Assembly: GCF_001457415.1 (NCBI RefSeq)
Contig: NZ_LN881722.1
Location: forward strand, 665,176 to 729,175
Origin: Gorillibacterium timonense
GTDB lineage: Bacteria > Bacillota > Bacilli > Paenibacillales > NBRC-103111
Reading direction: 5' to 3'
DNA length: 64,000 nt
A program made the position numbers and the translations under genes. Under the pieces are notes generated by a model. That model was not told where the DNA came from, made no database searches, and saw nothing but the letters and a program-made list of their open reading frames with translations. The stretch's first letter is position 1. Each line of letters opens with the position of its first letter. Below, one piece after another: positions 17,955 through 26,400 of the stretch.

Positions 17955-18218
17955 CTATTTCTTTGTACGATAAACGATTTTCTTTATACTGTCATGGGAC
18001 AGGCAAAATGAACTTGAAAGTTGATCCAGAGCCATACCCTGTTGGAATAATTGCCGGATCTCTGTGTTTCGTTTCAGAAGAAATTTTCTCTGACCCGATT
18101 TTTGTCCCCACTTTTTCCTGCTTGGAGAAGGGATATAAAGAATCTGACCTTGAACATATTTTTGGATTTCAAGAAGTAAATCATCGGGTAAAACATCACT
18201 TGCGGAAACATATTTCAT
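17955..18218 (-). CDS. CD3324-type small helix-turn-helix protein
   Basis: The 87-residue protein starts at ATG 18218 behind AGGAGGAG. It begins MKYVSASDVLPDDLLLEIQKYVQG and ends in a predicted helix-turn-helix (MALDQLSSSFCLSHDSIKKIVYR), the pattern of the CD3324 family, which resembles the DNA-binding part of Mor-like transcription factors. A paralogue sits at 43387-43671 and shares the blocks LQKYIQG/IQKYVQG, YIP, and LSHDSIKKI/LSEDSIRKI. A likely DNA-binding role is inferred from the fold. A 36-codon ORF precedes it on the same strand. Confidence 0.8.
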   Translation of the reverse strand: MKYVSASDVLPDDLLLEIQKYVQGQILYIPSPSRKKWGQKSGQRKFLLKRNTEIRQLFQQGMALDQLSSSFCLSHDSIKKIVYRTKK

Positions 18219-18288
18219 AAGCTTCGCTCCTCCTTCATCACCTTTCGATGGCAGGGTGCAAAGCCTATATAACAAACGATATCAAGAT

Positions 18289-18399
18289 TTATTCAGCGGT
18301 TAAGGAAAGCAGGCTCCATACAAACAACCGCTGTTGTTCATCATACAGACTTTGCATGGAGCAAATTTCACGAAGGGATGGTTTTCTATTCAACTTCAT
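18289..18399 (-). CDS. Small hypothetical protein (36 residues) ahead of CD3324-type gene
   Basis: ATG 18399 follows GAGAGGAGAAG at good spacing and opens a frame ending in TAA 18289-18291. The product begins MKLNRKPSLREICSMQSLYD and ends FVWSLLSLTAE. It lies 70 bases upstream of the CD3324-type gene on the same strand and may be co-transcribed. I do not recognise it; the support is the ribosome binding site and the parallel short ORF before the paralogue at 43 kb. Confidence 0.4.
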   Translation of the reverse strand: MKLNRKPSLREICSMQSLYDEQQRLFVWSLLSLTAE

Positions 18400-18540
18400 G
18401 ACGGCTTCTCCTCTCTCTTACCATTTTCTTAAACATTATCATGTACTTGTATTTTTCTTCAAGATCTTTGGTAAATCTTCTTGAGGGGATTCTCCACCGT
18501 TAGATCGGCAGGAAGGTCAGCGGTAAGAAGGATTAAATCG

Positions 18541-18590
18541 AAAAAGGCTCGGCAGAAGGGACCGTGAGGTCGCTCTGTCGAGCCTTTGTT
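18541..18590 (-). terminator. Terminator of the ytqA-ytqB-manA transcript
   Basis: AAAGGCTCG (18543-18551) pairs with CGAGCCTTT (18579-18587); the minus-strand reading ends in TTTTT. Confidence 0.8.
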
Positions 18591-18604
18591 TCACGCGGGG
18601 CCGT

Positions 18605-19567
18605 TTACGGCAAATAGCTGCGGAGCACGGTCATATTTCCGTCGAGGCTGTATGCGCCAAGCGAGGCGGGCAGCAGATAGCATTCGCCTGGAGCCAGAAC
18701 AGCTTCCCCGTCTTCCCAGACAAGCTTGCCAGCGCCATCGCAAATGACGAGGATCGTGAAGGTGTCCGGAGTGGTCGCAAGCTCCCAAGCTTGGGTAACG
18801 ACACCCTTCTCAGTGATGAAATAGGGGGAATGGGCGAGCTCCAGCCATTCGTTCGGAGTCGCGCCGTTCGTCTTTTGGCGGGTTGCTCCAGAGCCTTCAT
18901 AGGCGATGACGTTGAGCGAGTCCTCGATATGCAGCTCCCGGGGCTTGCCGTCGAGACCGGGGCGGTTGTAGTCGTACAGACGATAGGTAGTATCGGAATT
19001 TTGTTGAATTTCGGCGACGAGCACGCCGGCGCAGAGAGCATGAACGGTTCCGGCCGGGATATAGAAGGAATCTCCCGCCTCAACCGGCACTTCCTGCAGG
19101 CTGTCCATGATGCGCCCTTCCTGGATGGCTTCCGCCAGCTCGGCGCGGCCGACTCCGTCCTTCAGGCCGTAGATGATCTTCGCTCCCGGCTTCGCGCTAA
19201 GGACGTACCACATTTCGGTTTTGCCGAGCTCTCCGGCGGGAAGCTTCTCATAATGATCGTTCGGATGCACCTGCACGGACAAGTCGTCCTGGCAGTCGAG
19301 CAGCTTGATCAGGAGCGGGAACCGAGCATCCTTGGAATAGCCCTTGCTGCCGAAGAATTCAGCGCCGTATTGTTCGCGCACTTCATTGAGACCGAGACCG
19401 TCTAGCTCTCCGCCGACGACTTGAGTCGTGCCATTGGCGTGATCTCCGATCGTCCAGGCTTCGCCGATGCGGCCTTCCGGCAGTTCGAAGCCGAATTGTT
19501 CCAGGGCGCGGCCGCCCCAGACCCGTTCCTTCATCTCGGGTTTAAACTTCAGTGGGTATGCTTTCAT
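18605..19567 (-). CDS. manA: Mannose-6-phosphate isomerase, class I
   Basis: The 320-residue enzyme interconverts mannose 6-phosphate and fructose 6-phosphate, linking mannose use and GDP-mannose synthesis to glycolysis. It has the type I zinc site: Gln and His in VQVHPND, Glu in KTEMWYVL, and His in PAGTVHALC. The length fits the short Bacillus-type ManA (about 315 residues). It is the last gene of a minus-strand operon, 39 bases after ytqB, ahead of a terminator. Confidence 0.93.
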   Translation of the reverse strand: MKAYPLKFKPEMKERVWGGRALEQFGFELPEGRIGEAWTIGDHANGTTQVVGGELDGLGLNEVREQYGAEFFGSKGYSKDARFPLLIKLLDCQDDLSVQVHPNDHYEKLPAGELGKTEMWYVLSAKPGAKIIYGLKDGVGRAELAEAIQEGRIMDSLQEVPVEAGDSFYIPAGTVHALCAGVLVAEIQQNSDTTYRLYDYNRPGLDGKPRELHIEDSLNVIAYEGSGATRQKTNGATPNEWLELAHSPYFITEKGVVTQAWELATTPDTFTILVICDGAGKLVWEDGEAVLAPGECYLLPASLGAYSLDGNMTVLRSYLP

Positions 19568-19606
19568 GTGTACATTCCGCCTTTCCGACTATGGGATGAA
19601 ATAGGG

Positions 19607-20182
19607 TTACTTGCGTTTGGAGACCCCGATCAGATAGGGCGCGGTTGCCTCCCGATTGACAAACCGGTAAGTGAGCGCCTCATACTCCGCGCCTGGAAGC
19701 TGTTCTGCCCAGTCTTGAACGGCATGGGCCTCTTGGCCTCCGCCGGCATGTCCGGGATAGAGCACCGCTGTCAGCACCCCGCCTCTGCGAAGCAAGCGGC
19801 AGGCCGCTTCCAGCGCGGGAAGCGTCGTTTCCGGAAGCGTGATGACGCCGCTGTCCGCACCGGGGAGATAGCCAAGGTTGAACATGACGGCGGCGATTTT
19901 CCCGAGGTGGGCCGGTTCGACGGCTTCTTTCATTACATGATGCGATTTGGCGATCAGTCTGACCTCCGACAGCCCCGGTTGGCCTTGCAGCCGCTCGCGC
20001 GTTCGGTTGAGTGCTTCCTCTTGAATGTCGAAACTGTAGACGGTTCCGCGCGGTCCGCTTTTTTGTGCCAGGAACAAGGTGTCTACCCCGGTGCCTGCGG
20101 TTGCGTCCACCGCGATCTCACCCGGCTGCAGTCGTTCCCCGACTAGCTTCTGGGCATAGGCCAGAACCGATACGAATCCCAT
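19607..20182 (-). CDS. ytqB: Class I SAM-dependent methyltransferase YtqB
   Basis: The 191-residue protein has the SAM-binding motif VDATAGTGVDTLFLA (about residues 24-38) and the acidic YSFDIQEEAL strand of motif II, as in B. subtilis YtqB (rRNA methylase-like family). The substrate is unknown. It starts 6 bases after ytqA stops; ytqA-ytqB adjacency is conserved in Bacillus. Confidence 0.85.
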   Translation of the reverse strand: MGFVSVLAYAQKLVGERLQPGEIAVDATAGTGVDTLFLAQKSGPRGTVYSFDIQEEALNRTRERLQGQPGLSEVRLIAKSHHVMKEAVEPAHLGKIAAVMFNLGYLPGADSGVITLPETTLPALEAACRLLRRGGVLTAVLYPGHAGGGQEAHAVQDWAEQLPGAEYEALTYRFVNREATAPYLIGVSKRK

Positions 20183-20188
20183 TCTTCA

Positions 20189-21142
20189 TCAGCCTTTCCC
20201 AGCATACGCTTTTCCTTGCCATGTGTTTCGCTTCTCGAGCTCGTCGTCAATCGCGTTCAGGACTTCCCACTTCTTCAAGCTCCACATCGGCCCGATCAAG
20301 AGATCGCGGGGAGCGTCGCCGGTCAGTCGATGAACGATCATTTCCGGCGGGAGCATCTCCAGGGTGTCGGCGATGAGGCCGACATACTCGTCCTTCTCCA
20401 GGAAACGCAGGAGTCCGGCTTCATATTGCTTGACCATGGGGGTCTTGCGCATGAGATGCAGCAGATGGATTTTGATGCCCTGCACATCCATGTCCGCAAC
20501 CGCTCTGCCGGTCGCAAGCATCATTTCGCGGTCCTCGCCCGGCAGCCCATAGATGATGTGCGCGCAGGTGCGAATGCCGTGACGGCGCAGCTTCTCGACC
20601 CCTTCGATAAAACAAGCGGTGTCATGAGCGCGGTTGATGAGCGTGGATGTCGATTCGTGAATCGTTTGCAGGCCCATTTCGATCCAGAGATAGGTGCGTT
20701 CATTAAGCTCCGCCAGGTACTCGACGACATCATCCGGCAGACAGTCCGGACGAGTTGCGATGGAAAGCCCTACGACGCCCGGCTGCTCAAGAATCGCTTC
20801 AAAATACTCCCGAAGCACATCGACGGGCGCATACGTGTTGGTATAGGCCTGGAAATATCCGATATAACTCGCTTCGGGCCACTTCTTGTGCTGGAGATCG
20901 CGGACGGAATTGAACTGGGTGACCAAGTCGTCCCTGCGCCGCCCGGCGAAATCTCCCGATCCCCGTGAACTGCAAAAGGTGCAGCCTCCGATGGAGATGC
21001 GGCCGTCCCGGTTAGGACAAGTGAATCCCGCATCCAGCATGACCTTGAACACCTTGGTTCCGAAGGTTTCGCGCATTTCATGATTCCAGGTGTGGAACCG
21101 TTTGCCGCTCCATAGCAGCGGTTGTTGCGTGTCCGTGGGCAT
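20189..21142 (-). CDS. ytqA: TIGR01212-type radical SAM protein YtqA
   Basis: The 317-residue protein is a radical SAM enzyme of the Elp3-like YtqA/YhcC group. Its cluster ligands lie in TCPNRDGRISIGGCTFCSS, a C-x12-C-x2-C spacing typical of this group. ELNERTYLWIEMGLQ and HIIYGLPGEDREMM are further core motifs. The substrate is unknown. ATG 21142 follows AGGAGG; the frame is open for another 59 codons upstream but without a site. Confidence 0.87.
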   Translation of the reverse strand: MPTDTQQPLLWSGKRFHTWNHEMRETFGTKVFKVMLDAGFTCPNRDGRISIGGCTFCSSRGSGDFAGRRRDDLVTQFNSVRDLQHKKWPEASYIGYFQAYTNTYAPVDVLREYFEAILEQPGVVGLSIATRPDCLPDDVVEYLAELNERTYLWIEMGLQTIHESTSTLINRAHDTACFIEGVEKLRRHGIRTCAHIIYGLPGEDREMMLATGRAVADMDVQGIKIHLLHLMRKTPMVKQYEAGLLRFLEKDEYVGLIADTLEMLPPEMIVHRLTGDAPRDLLIGPMWSLKKWEVLNAIDDELEKRNTWQGKAYAGKG

Positions 21143-21347
21143 GGGTTCCTCCTGTAGGCTCGTTGGGTATGGAATGAAGCCGTTCGCTTTCCCCATTTTA
21201 GCGGAAAACCGCATAAATTGCGAACCCGGAATGCAGAGCGGGACGTTGGGAATCCGGGTGGACTGGTTCGGTTGGTCGGATAAACAGGCCCCCTCCGGTG
21301 AACAATAAACGCGTACCAAAAATCACTCTGAAGAAAGGGGTTTTCCA

Positions 21348-21848
21348 TTGAAAAAGCTCGGTTTGGCTCTAATGCTTCTTATGCTTGTTGCGGTGATGGG
21401 AGCCGGCGCAGCCTTCGCGGAGGGGACGGCAGCTCATCCGGTGAAGAACGTGACGAACGCCTCAACCGGTATTCTGAGAAACGACGCAGCCTATACGGGG
21501 AACGGCGCTGGCATGACCGGTCTTGGTCTTGGGACGGTTGCTGCAACTCCGTACTACGGAACCGGTGTTTACCACAACTATGGGTATAGCCCGAGCCCGA
21601 GTCTGACTCCGACTCCTGCCGGCGGGTATGGGGTGACGGGAACGTACAACACCTATAACCGACAAAATTACACCACGTACGGGACGAATCCCTACGGCAC
21701 CGGTATCCGCACCAATACGTACCGGGCAAGAGCAGCGACGAATGGCAGCAACTGGGGATGGCTTGGCCTGCTCGGCCTCTTCGGTCTTGCGGGGATGCGC
21801 AGCCGCAATGAGCGCACGGTGGATGACCGCTCGCACAACAAGATTTAA
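21348..21848 (+). CDS. WGxxGxxG family secreted/membrane-anchored protein
   Basis: The 166-residue protein starts at TTG 21348 after AAGAAAGGGG. It has a signal peptide (residues 1-25), a Gly/Tyr/Thr-rich low-complexity middle (YGTGVYHNYGYSPSPS), and a C-terminal NWGWLGLLGLFGLAGMRSRN segment: the WGxxGxxG motif, a short hydrophobic helix and basic residues. This is a C-terminal sorting-signal-like anchor. Function unknown. Confidence 0.78.
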   Translation: MKKLGLALMLLMLVAVMGAGAAFAEGTAAHPVKNVTNASTGILRNDAAYTGNGAGMTGLGLGTVAATPYYGTGVYHNYGYSPSPSLTPTPAGGYGVTGTYNTYNRQNYTTYGTNPYGTGIRTNTYRARAATNGSNWGWLGLLGLFGLAGMRSRNERTVDDRSHNKI

Positions 21849-21853
21849 GGGGA

Positions 21854-21907
21854 CAATCCGCTTCTTTTCTCCGTAAATTCCGGAGGGGAGAAGTGGATTT
21901 TTTTCAG
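21854..21907 (+). terminator. Terminator after the WGxxGxxG gene
   Basis: AATCCGCTTCT pairs with AGAAGTGGATT and an inner TTCTCC pairs with GGGGAG; a run of seven T follows. Confidence 0.8.
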
Positions 21908-22094
21908 GAAAACCGGGCATTTTTACTTGAGTTATCTCACATGATATGTTATATTACAAATGTAGGGAAATGATATCCCGATAACCGGTGCGCGTTCAGC
22001 GGACCCGTTGAAAACGTACCTCCTGTTGCCGACTTCATGTTCTTTCACGCCGCCCGTCTTTCGGATTCCACTTATAGTGAAGGAGTGAACCAGC

Positions 22095-22268
22095 ATGGCT
22101 GTTCAAGTCGCAATTCCCCAAGGGGAAAAGAAGGTAACCGTGGAGTTGACGGTGAAGGAAGCGATGGCCCTCGGTGGCTACCGGTTCAATGACGATCCGC
22201 ATCTCCGCACCGATGCCCGCAAACGGGTTTTGGATTCTCTCGACAAGACTCTTCTCGAAACCCACTAA
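22095..22268 (+). CDS. Small hypothetical protein (57 residues)
   Basis: ATG 22095 follows GAAGGAGTG and opens a 57-codon frame (starts MAVQVAIPQGEKKVTVELTV, ends VLDSLDKTLLETH) that stops just before a terminator. The charged, evenly composed sequence, the ribosome binding site and the own terminator make it a likely real gene. I do not recognise the family. It lies upstream of trmB and may be a separate unit. Confidence 0.65.
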   Translation: MAVQVAIPQGEKKVTVELTVKEAMALGGYRFNDDPHLRTDARKRVLDSLDKTLLETH

Positions 22269-22291
22269 CCGATGCAACTCATCCCATGATG

Positions 22292-22318
22292 GCCCCTGCG
22301 CTCGCTGCGGGGGCTTTT
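22292..22318 (+). terminator. Terminator after the 57-residue gene
   Basis: GCCCCTGC and GCGGGGGC pair over a 7-base loop and are followed by TTTTG. Confidence 0.8.
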
Positions 22319-22440
22319 GTTATTCTTCGATGGAACAAAGACCAATTGGGCTTTAGCGGGCGCTGGTTTTTCGCTTTGCATTTTCCGGGTCGATGGCTTA
22401 TCCTTTGGTAGATAATAAGGCAAGGTGGAGGAACGAACGG

Positions 22441-23151
22441 ATGCGACTTAGAGGAAGAAAAGGGATTCGCGAAGAGCTGGAACGGCAGAACGATCTGATC
22501 GTACTGGATCCCCGGCAGCTGAAGGGAAAGTGGAAGGAGCACTTCGGGAATGATCGTCCGATCCATGTCGAGCTCGGCATGGGCAAAGGAATTTTTATCA
22601 GCGAGATGAGCCGGCGCAACCCGGAGATCAATTTCATCGGCATCGACCGGTATGACGAGCTGCTGCGCCGGGCAGCGGATAAGGCTCGCTCGTTACATGA
22701 AGAGCCGCGACAGTGGAATCTGGCGCTCGCGCTTCTGGATATCTCGCATATTTCGGAGGTGTTCGCGGAAGGCGAGGTCGAGCGGGTTTATCTCAACTTC
22801 AGCGATCCTTGGCCGAAGAAGCGCCATGCAAGAAGAAGACTGACGGCACCGGGATTCCTGGAGCAGTATTCCGGGTTCCTCAACGAACGCGGTGAAATCC
22901 ATCTGAAGACGGATTCCCGGTCGCTGTTCGAATACTCCCTGAACTCCTTCGCGGACACGAACCTCCGTATGCGGAATATCTCGCTCGATCTGCACGGAGA
23001 AGGAGTGCGCGAGGATTTGGTGATGACGGAATATGAGAAGAAATTTGTCGAACAGGGACTTCCGATCCATCGCTGTGAAGTTCTAATTGGAAAAGAAGCG
23101 CTCCGCCATCATGAGGAACAGCGGGCAACCGAGCGGGAAGAAGCGCTATAA
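22441..23151 (+). CDS. trmB: tRNA (guanine-N7)-methyltransferase
   Basis: The 236-residue enzyme makes m7G46 in tRNA. It shows the TrmB start MRLRGRKG, the SAM motif VELGMGKGIFI, and NFSDPWPKKRHARRRLT, the family's defining catalytic/tRNA-binding region. ATG 22441 has AAGGTGGAGG upstream; an earlier in-frame ATG at 22393 overlaps non-coding sequence. The tail beyond about residue 215 (rich in Glu and Arg) is longer than in B. subtilis. Confidence 0.93.
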   Translation: MRLRGRKGIREELERQNDLIVLDPRQLKGKWKEHFGNDRPIHVELGMGKGIFISEMSRRNPEINFIGIDRYDELLRRAADKARSLHEEPRQWNLALALLDISHISEVFAEGEVERVYLNFSDPWPKKRHARRRLTAPGFLEQYSGFLNERGEIHLKTDSRSLFEYSLNSFADTNLRMRNISLDLHGEGVREDLVMTEYEKKFVEQGLPIHRCEVLIGKEALRHHEEQRATEREEAL

Positions 23152-23156
23152 ACCGA

Positions 23157-23200
23157 CGAAATCCGGACGAGTGGAAGCTCTTAGTCCGGATTTCCCATTT
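23157..23200 (+). terminator. Terminator after trmB
   Basis: GAAATCCGGAC and GTCCGGATTTC form an 11-bp stem followed by CCATTTTT. Confidence 0.8.
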
Positions 23201-23426
23201 TTCCGCCGGAATGGAACTTTTCGGGGTTTGAAACGTTCTCTAATTTGACAGACTAAATGCTGATGATTCACTCTGAGCCGGATGGGGTAAATCGTGAAGG
23301 ATGCGGCTCGGTACTGCAGCGAAGGGAGGATGAAAAGCCTAATTTTGTTCATTGCGCCAAAACGCCAGAAACGATCCGTTTTGCAGGCTTGTGGGGCGAA
23401 ATGCGGCCCTGTGGATGCATAAGCGT

Positions 23427-23476
23427 CCCGTTTCCTCCGTGTGCCTTCGCTTATTCAGGGAAACGGGGTTTTGACA
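23427..23476 (+). promoter_or_regulatory. Hairpin and possible -35 in the leader of the GT2 gene
   Basis: In the 410-base gap 23201-23611 the only structure I see is CCCGTTTCC pairing with GGGAAACGGG across 22 bases, followed by GTTTTGACA. The last six (TTGACA, 23471-23476) could be a -35 element, but the -10 at 17 bases (GAAAAT) is poor. No gene is supported in the gap. Confidence 0.35.
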
Positions 23477-23611
23477 AAGCACGGTATTCAAGCGAAAATC
23501 AGAGTCGGGCAGCGTTTTACAAACGCTTTAAAGAGATAAAGCAAAACAGACAGAATGAAAAAGAGAGAAAATCAAATACACAAAGATGTATTTGAAAAAG
23601 GGGGAAACACA

Positions 23612-24844
23612 ATGCTGGACACGGTACTTGTAGTTTTACAAGTGGTGTTCGTGCTGATCGGGGGGTATCAAACGATTGTAGCGTTCTTCGGCCTCGCCAA
23701 GAAGGACAAGCGTGCTGAGTTCGCGCCGCAAAAATCGTTTGCCATCCTGGTCGCCGCCCACAACGAAGAAAAGGTCGTCGGTGCGCTTCTCGAGAATCTG
23801 CGCCATCTCAACTATCCGAAAGAGCTTTACGACGTATTCGTCATCGCCGACAATTGCACCGACAAAACGGCGGCTATCGCACGCAGCTACGGTGTCCATG
23901 CGTTTGAACGTCATGACCCTTCCCGCCGCGGCAAAGGCTATGCGATCGAATGGATGCTTCGCGAGCTGTGGAAGCTTTCCCGGGAGTACGATGCCGTTGT
24001 CATGTTTGACGCGGACAATCTGGCCAGCCCGGACTATCTCCTGCACATGAACAATGATCTTTGCTCGGGCTCCCGCGTCATCCAGGCTTACCTGGATACC
24101 AAGAACCCGCACGATTCCTGGATCACTTCGGCTTATGCCGTTTCTTACTGGTTTTGCAACCGACTCTGGCAGATGTCTCGCCGAAACCTCGGTCTCGCCA
24201 ACTACCTGGGTGGGACGGGCATGTGCTTTGAATCGAAACTCCTGCGGGAAATTGGCTGGGGAGCAACAAGCCTGGTAGAGGACTTGGAATTCACCATGCG
24301 CTGCGTAAAACGCGGCGTCTATCCGACCTTCAACTACGACGCCAAGGTGTTCGACGAAAAGCCGCTTACCTTCAAGGCGTCCTGGAAACAGCGCCTGCGC
24401 TGGATGCAGGGCCACTTCGAAGTCGCCCGGCGGTATTTTCTACCTTTGTTCTGGCAAGGGATCAAGGAGCGGAATTGGACCAAGATCGACATGTCCCTCT
24501 ACGCCTTGAACGTCTATAACGTCTTTATCACCGGACTGGTCACCGTGATCCTGTACATGGATATGCTGCTGCCCGGTCAGCCCCACCTGACGTCGATTTA
24601 TGCGCATGCGCCGTGGCTTCTCTTGACGATATCTCTGCTCAGCGTGGTGCAGTTCCCGATCGCCCTCTTCCTGGAGAAGGCGCCGAAGAAGATCATCAAA
24701 TCGCTCATCAGCTTCCCGATCTACTTGCTGTCCTGGTATCCTCTGACGTTCTATGCGTTCTTCACGCAGACCAACAAGCAGTGGAGCCATACCCAGCATA
24801 CGCGCGTCATCCGCATCGACGAGATGCAGAAGCAGGCGAGCTAG
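23612..24844 (+). CDS. Membrane glycosyltransferase, GT2 family
   Basis: The 410-residue protein has an N-terminal membrane helix (residues 4-26), a GT2 catalytic domain and three to four C-terminal helices. Seen motifs are VAAHNEEKVV (nucleotide-sugar binding), FDADN (DxD metal site), SLVEDLEF (catalytic Asp) and QRLRW (QxxRW of processive synthases). This layout matches hyaluronan/cellulose-synthase-like enzymes making a cell-surface polysaccharide or glycolipid; the product is unknown. ATG 23612 has AAAGGGGG 8 bases upstream. Confidence 0.85.
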   Translation: MLDTVLVVLQVVFVLIGGYQTIVAFFGLAKKDKRAEFAPQKSFAILVAAHNEEKVVGALLENLRHLNYPKELYDVFVIADNCTDKTAAIARSYGVHAFERHDPSRRGKGYAIEWMLRELWKLSREYDAVVMFDADNLASPDYLLHMNNDLCSGSRVIQAYLDTKNPHDSWITSAYAVSYWFCNRLWQMSRRNLGLANYLGGTGMCFESKLLREIGWGATSLVEDLEFTMRCVKRGVYPTFNYDAKVFDEKPLTFKASWKQRLRWMQGHFEVARRYFLPLFWQGIKERNWTKIDMSLYALNVYNVFITGLVTVILYMDMLLPGQPHLTSIYAHAPWLLLTISLLSVVQFPIALFLEKAPKKIIKSLISFPIYLLSWYPLTFYAFFTQTNKQWSHTQHTRVIRIDEMQKQAS

Positions 24845-24895
24845 AGGGGAATCCTTGGGGATTTGCACGGAGCGGTGCAGTTTGATTAAACATGG

Positions 24896-24925
24896 TTGAC
24901 AACATACGGAACAGCATGCTAAGAT
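24896..24925 (+). promoter_or_regulatory. Promoter of infC-rpmI-rplT
   Basis: TTGACA (24896-24901), 18 bases, TAAGAT (24920-24925), about 175 bases before the infC start. Confidence 0.7.
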
Positions 24926-24931
24926 ATTTGA

Positions 24932-25098
24932 GTGTGTTTAACGAAGAAGAAGCGCCCGCTTCTCACCTGCCCGGCAACGGCCGGCTGGTTCATCCACAAT
25001 GCTGTTGCGAGCTACGGAGATGTGGGCCTTTTCTGCCTGCATCTCCTTCTTTGTTGTGGAAGGAAATGCGACCAACCATTATGTGGAGGTGGAAAGCT
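24932..25098 (+). ncRNA. infC/L20-type leader with attenuator
   Basis: The leader of about 165 bases contains several GC-rich helices. A terminator-like hairpin at 25016-25046 (GGAGATG pairing with CATCTCC, inner GGC/GCC) is followed by TTCTTTGTTG. In Bacillus the infC-rpmI-rplT operon is controlled by ribosomal protein L20 binding such a leader and favouring premature termination. Position and structure fit; the L20-binding core was not verified by covariance search. Confidence 0.6.
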
Positions 25099-25605
25099 AT
25101 CAGTAAGGACCATATGATTAACGAAGAAATTCGTGCCAAGGAAGTGCGGCTCATCGGAGGCGAAGGAGAACAGCTCGGCATTGTGCCGTTTCGCGAAGCT
25201 CTTCAAATGGCTGTCGATGCCAACCTTGATCTGGTCAACGTAGCCCCCCAGGCCAAGCCCCCGGTATGCCGGATTATGGACTATGGGAAGTTCCGCTACG
25301 AGCAGCAGAAGAAGGAAAAGGAAGCCCGCAAAAACCAGAAGGTTGTGGAGCTGAAGGAAGTTCGCTTCAGCGCGACGATCGACGAGCACGATTTTCAAAC
25401 GAAGCTGCGCAATGTTTTGAAGTTTCTGAATGAACAGGATAAGGTCAAATGTTCGGTGCGCTTTCGCGGCCGTGAGATCACTCACGCTTCGATCGGACAA
25501 AAGGTGCTTGAGAGGGTGGCGGAAGAAGCTAAGGATATTTGCGTCGTAGAACGCAGGCCGAAGCTGGAAGGCCGCAGCATGATCATGATCCTGTCCCCGA
25601 AATAA
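25099..25605 (+). CDS. infC: Translation initiation factor IF-3 (AUC start codon)
   Basis: The 168-residue factor binds the 30S subunit and enforces initiator selection. The recognisable N-terminus is [20 protein letters not shown], and the codon for its first residue is ATC at 25099, placed 6 bases after GGAGGTGG. No ATG, GTG or TTG lies in frame between that site and the conserved sequence, apart from the internal ATG at 25114. infC genes are known for AUU/AUC-type starts that IF-3 itself discriminates against, giving autoregulation. Frames starting farther upstream run through the leader and are not real. Confidence 0.93.
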   Translation: MSKDHMINEEIRAKEVRLIGGEGEQLGIVPFREALQMAVDANLDLVNVAPQAKPPVCRIMDYGKFRYEQQKKEKEARKNQKVVELKEVRFSATIDEHDFQTKLRNVLKFLNEQDKVKCSVRFRGREITHASIGQKVLERVAEEAKDICVVERRPKLEGRSMIMILSPK

Positions 25606-25652
25606 GGCCGGCCCGACCTTTTCACATAATCAGTCCTAGGAGGATAAAGTCA

Positions 25653-25853
25653 ATGCCGAAAATGAAAACGAACCGCGCCGCAGCCAAGCGCTTTACCAAA
25701 ACCGGTAGCGGCAAGCTGAAGAGAAACAAAGCTTTCAAACGCCACATCCTCGAAAGCAAATCGCCTTCCCGTAAGCGCCATCTGCGCAAGGGAACCCTTG
25801 TCTCCTCCGGAGATGTTAAACGCATCAAGAGCATTCTCGTATACGTTAAATAA
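25653..25853 (+). CDS. rpmI: 50S ribosomal protein L35
   Basis: The 66-residue basic protein [20 protein letters not shown] is an unmistakable L35. ATG 25653 follows AGGAGG. It lies between infC and rplT as in most bacteria. Confidence 0.97.
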   Translation: MPKMKTNRAAAKRFTKTGSGKLKRNKAFKRHILESKSPSRKRHLRKGTLVSSGDVKRIKSILVYVK

Positions 25854-25888
25854 TATCGATTCTTCGAAAACTCAGGAGGTAGAATTCC

Positions 25889-26248
25889 ATGGCAAGAGTA
25901 AAGGGCGGTTTCGTAACCCGCCGTCGTCATAAAAAAGTACTGAAGCTGGCTAAGGGCTATTTCGGCTCCAAGCACCGCCTGTTTAAAACCGCGAACCAAC
26001 AAGTAATGAAGTCCGGTATGTATGCATACCGTGACCGTCGCCGCAAAAAACGCGATTTCCGTCGTCTGTGGGTAACCCGCATCAACGCCGGCGCTCGTCA
26101 AAACGGCCTGAGCTACAGCAAATTCATGTACGGTCTCAAGCTGGCTGGCGTGAACGTGAACCGCAAGATTCTGGCCGAGCTGGCTGTCACCGACAGCAAA
26201 GCCTTCGCCGACCTGGCCAACACCGCCAAAGCCAAAATCAACGCGTAA
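25889..26248 (+). CDS. rplT: 50S ribosomal protein L20
   Basis: The 119-residue protein ([20 protein letters not shown]) is L20, needed for early 50S assembly and the likely repressor of this operon through the infC leader. CAGGAGG precedes ATG 25889. Confidence 0.97.
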   Translation: MARVKGGFVTRRRHKKVLKLAKGYFGSKHRLFKTANQQVMKSGMYAYRDRRRKKRDFRRLWVTRINAGARQNGLSYSKFMYGLKLAGVNVNRKILAELAVTDSKAFADLANTAKAKINA

Positions 26249-26266
26249 GCTGAATGGCGCGTTTCG

Positions 26267-26310
26267 AAATCCGGACGAGTCTCCTCAAAGGGGGACCGTT
26301 CGGATTTTTT
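26267..26310 (+). terminator. Terminator of infC-rpmI-rplT
   Basis: AAATCCGGACG pairs with CGTTCGGATTT (one G-U), the inner GTCTCC with GGGGAC, and a T run follows. Confidence 0.8.
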
Positions 26311-26331
26311 GCGTTTTATCGGGTTTGTCCA

Positions 26332-26360
26332 TTGCCAAAGAGTGGGCGCTCATTTAAAAT
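26332..26360 (+). promoter_or_regulatory. Promoter of the ferredoxin-NADP reductase gene
   Basis: TTGCCA (26332-26337), 17 bases, TAAAAT (26355-26360); expected start of transcription is about 26367, directly at the Fur box. Confidence 0.7.
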
Positions 26361-26368
26361 ACAGTATT

Positions 26369-26387
26369 GATAATGATAATCAATATC
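26369..26387. promoter_or_regulatory. Fur box
   Basis: GATAATGATAATCAATATC matches 17 of 19 positions of the classical Fur box GATAATGATAATCATTATC. It covers the first transcribed bases, where bound Fe-Fur would block transcription. Confidence 0.85.
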
Positions 26388-26400
26388 AATGGAGGGTGCC

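Noticed and set aside
18248..18484. 78-codon plus-strand frame
   Set aside because: No ribosome binding site, and it is antisense to the better supported 36-codon minus-strand ORF.
23257..23595. 112-codon plus-strand frame upstream of the GT2 gene
   Set aside because: No ribosome binding site; Cys/Arg-rich, low-quality composition; it lies over a hairpin and probable promoter region.
24892..25098. Upstream extension of infC
   Set aside because: It covers the promoter and the attenuator leader and has no similarity to IF-3.
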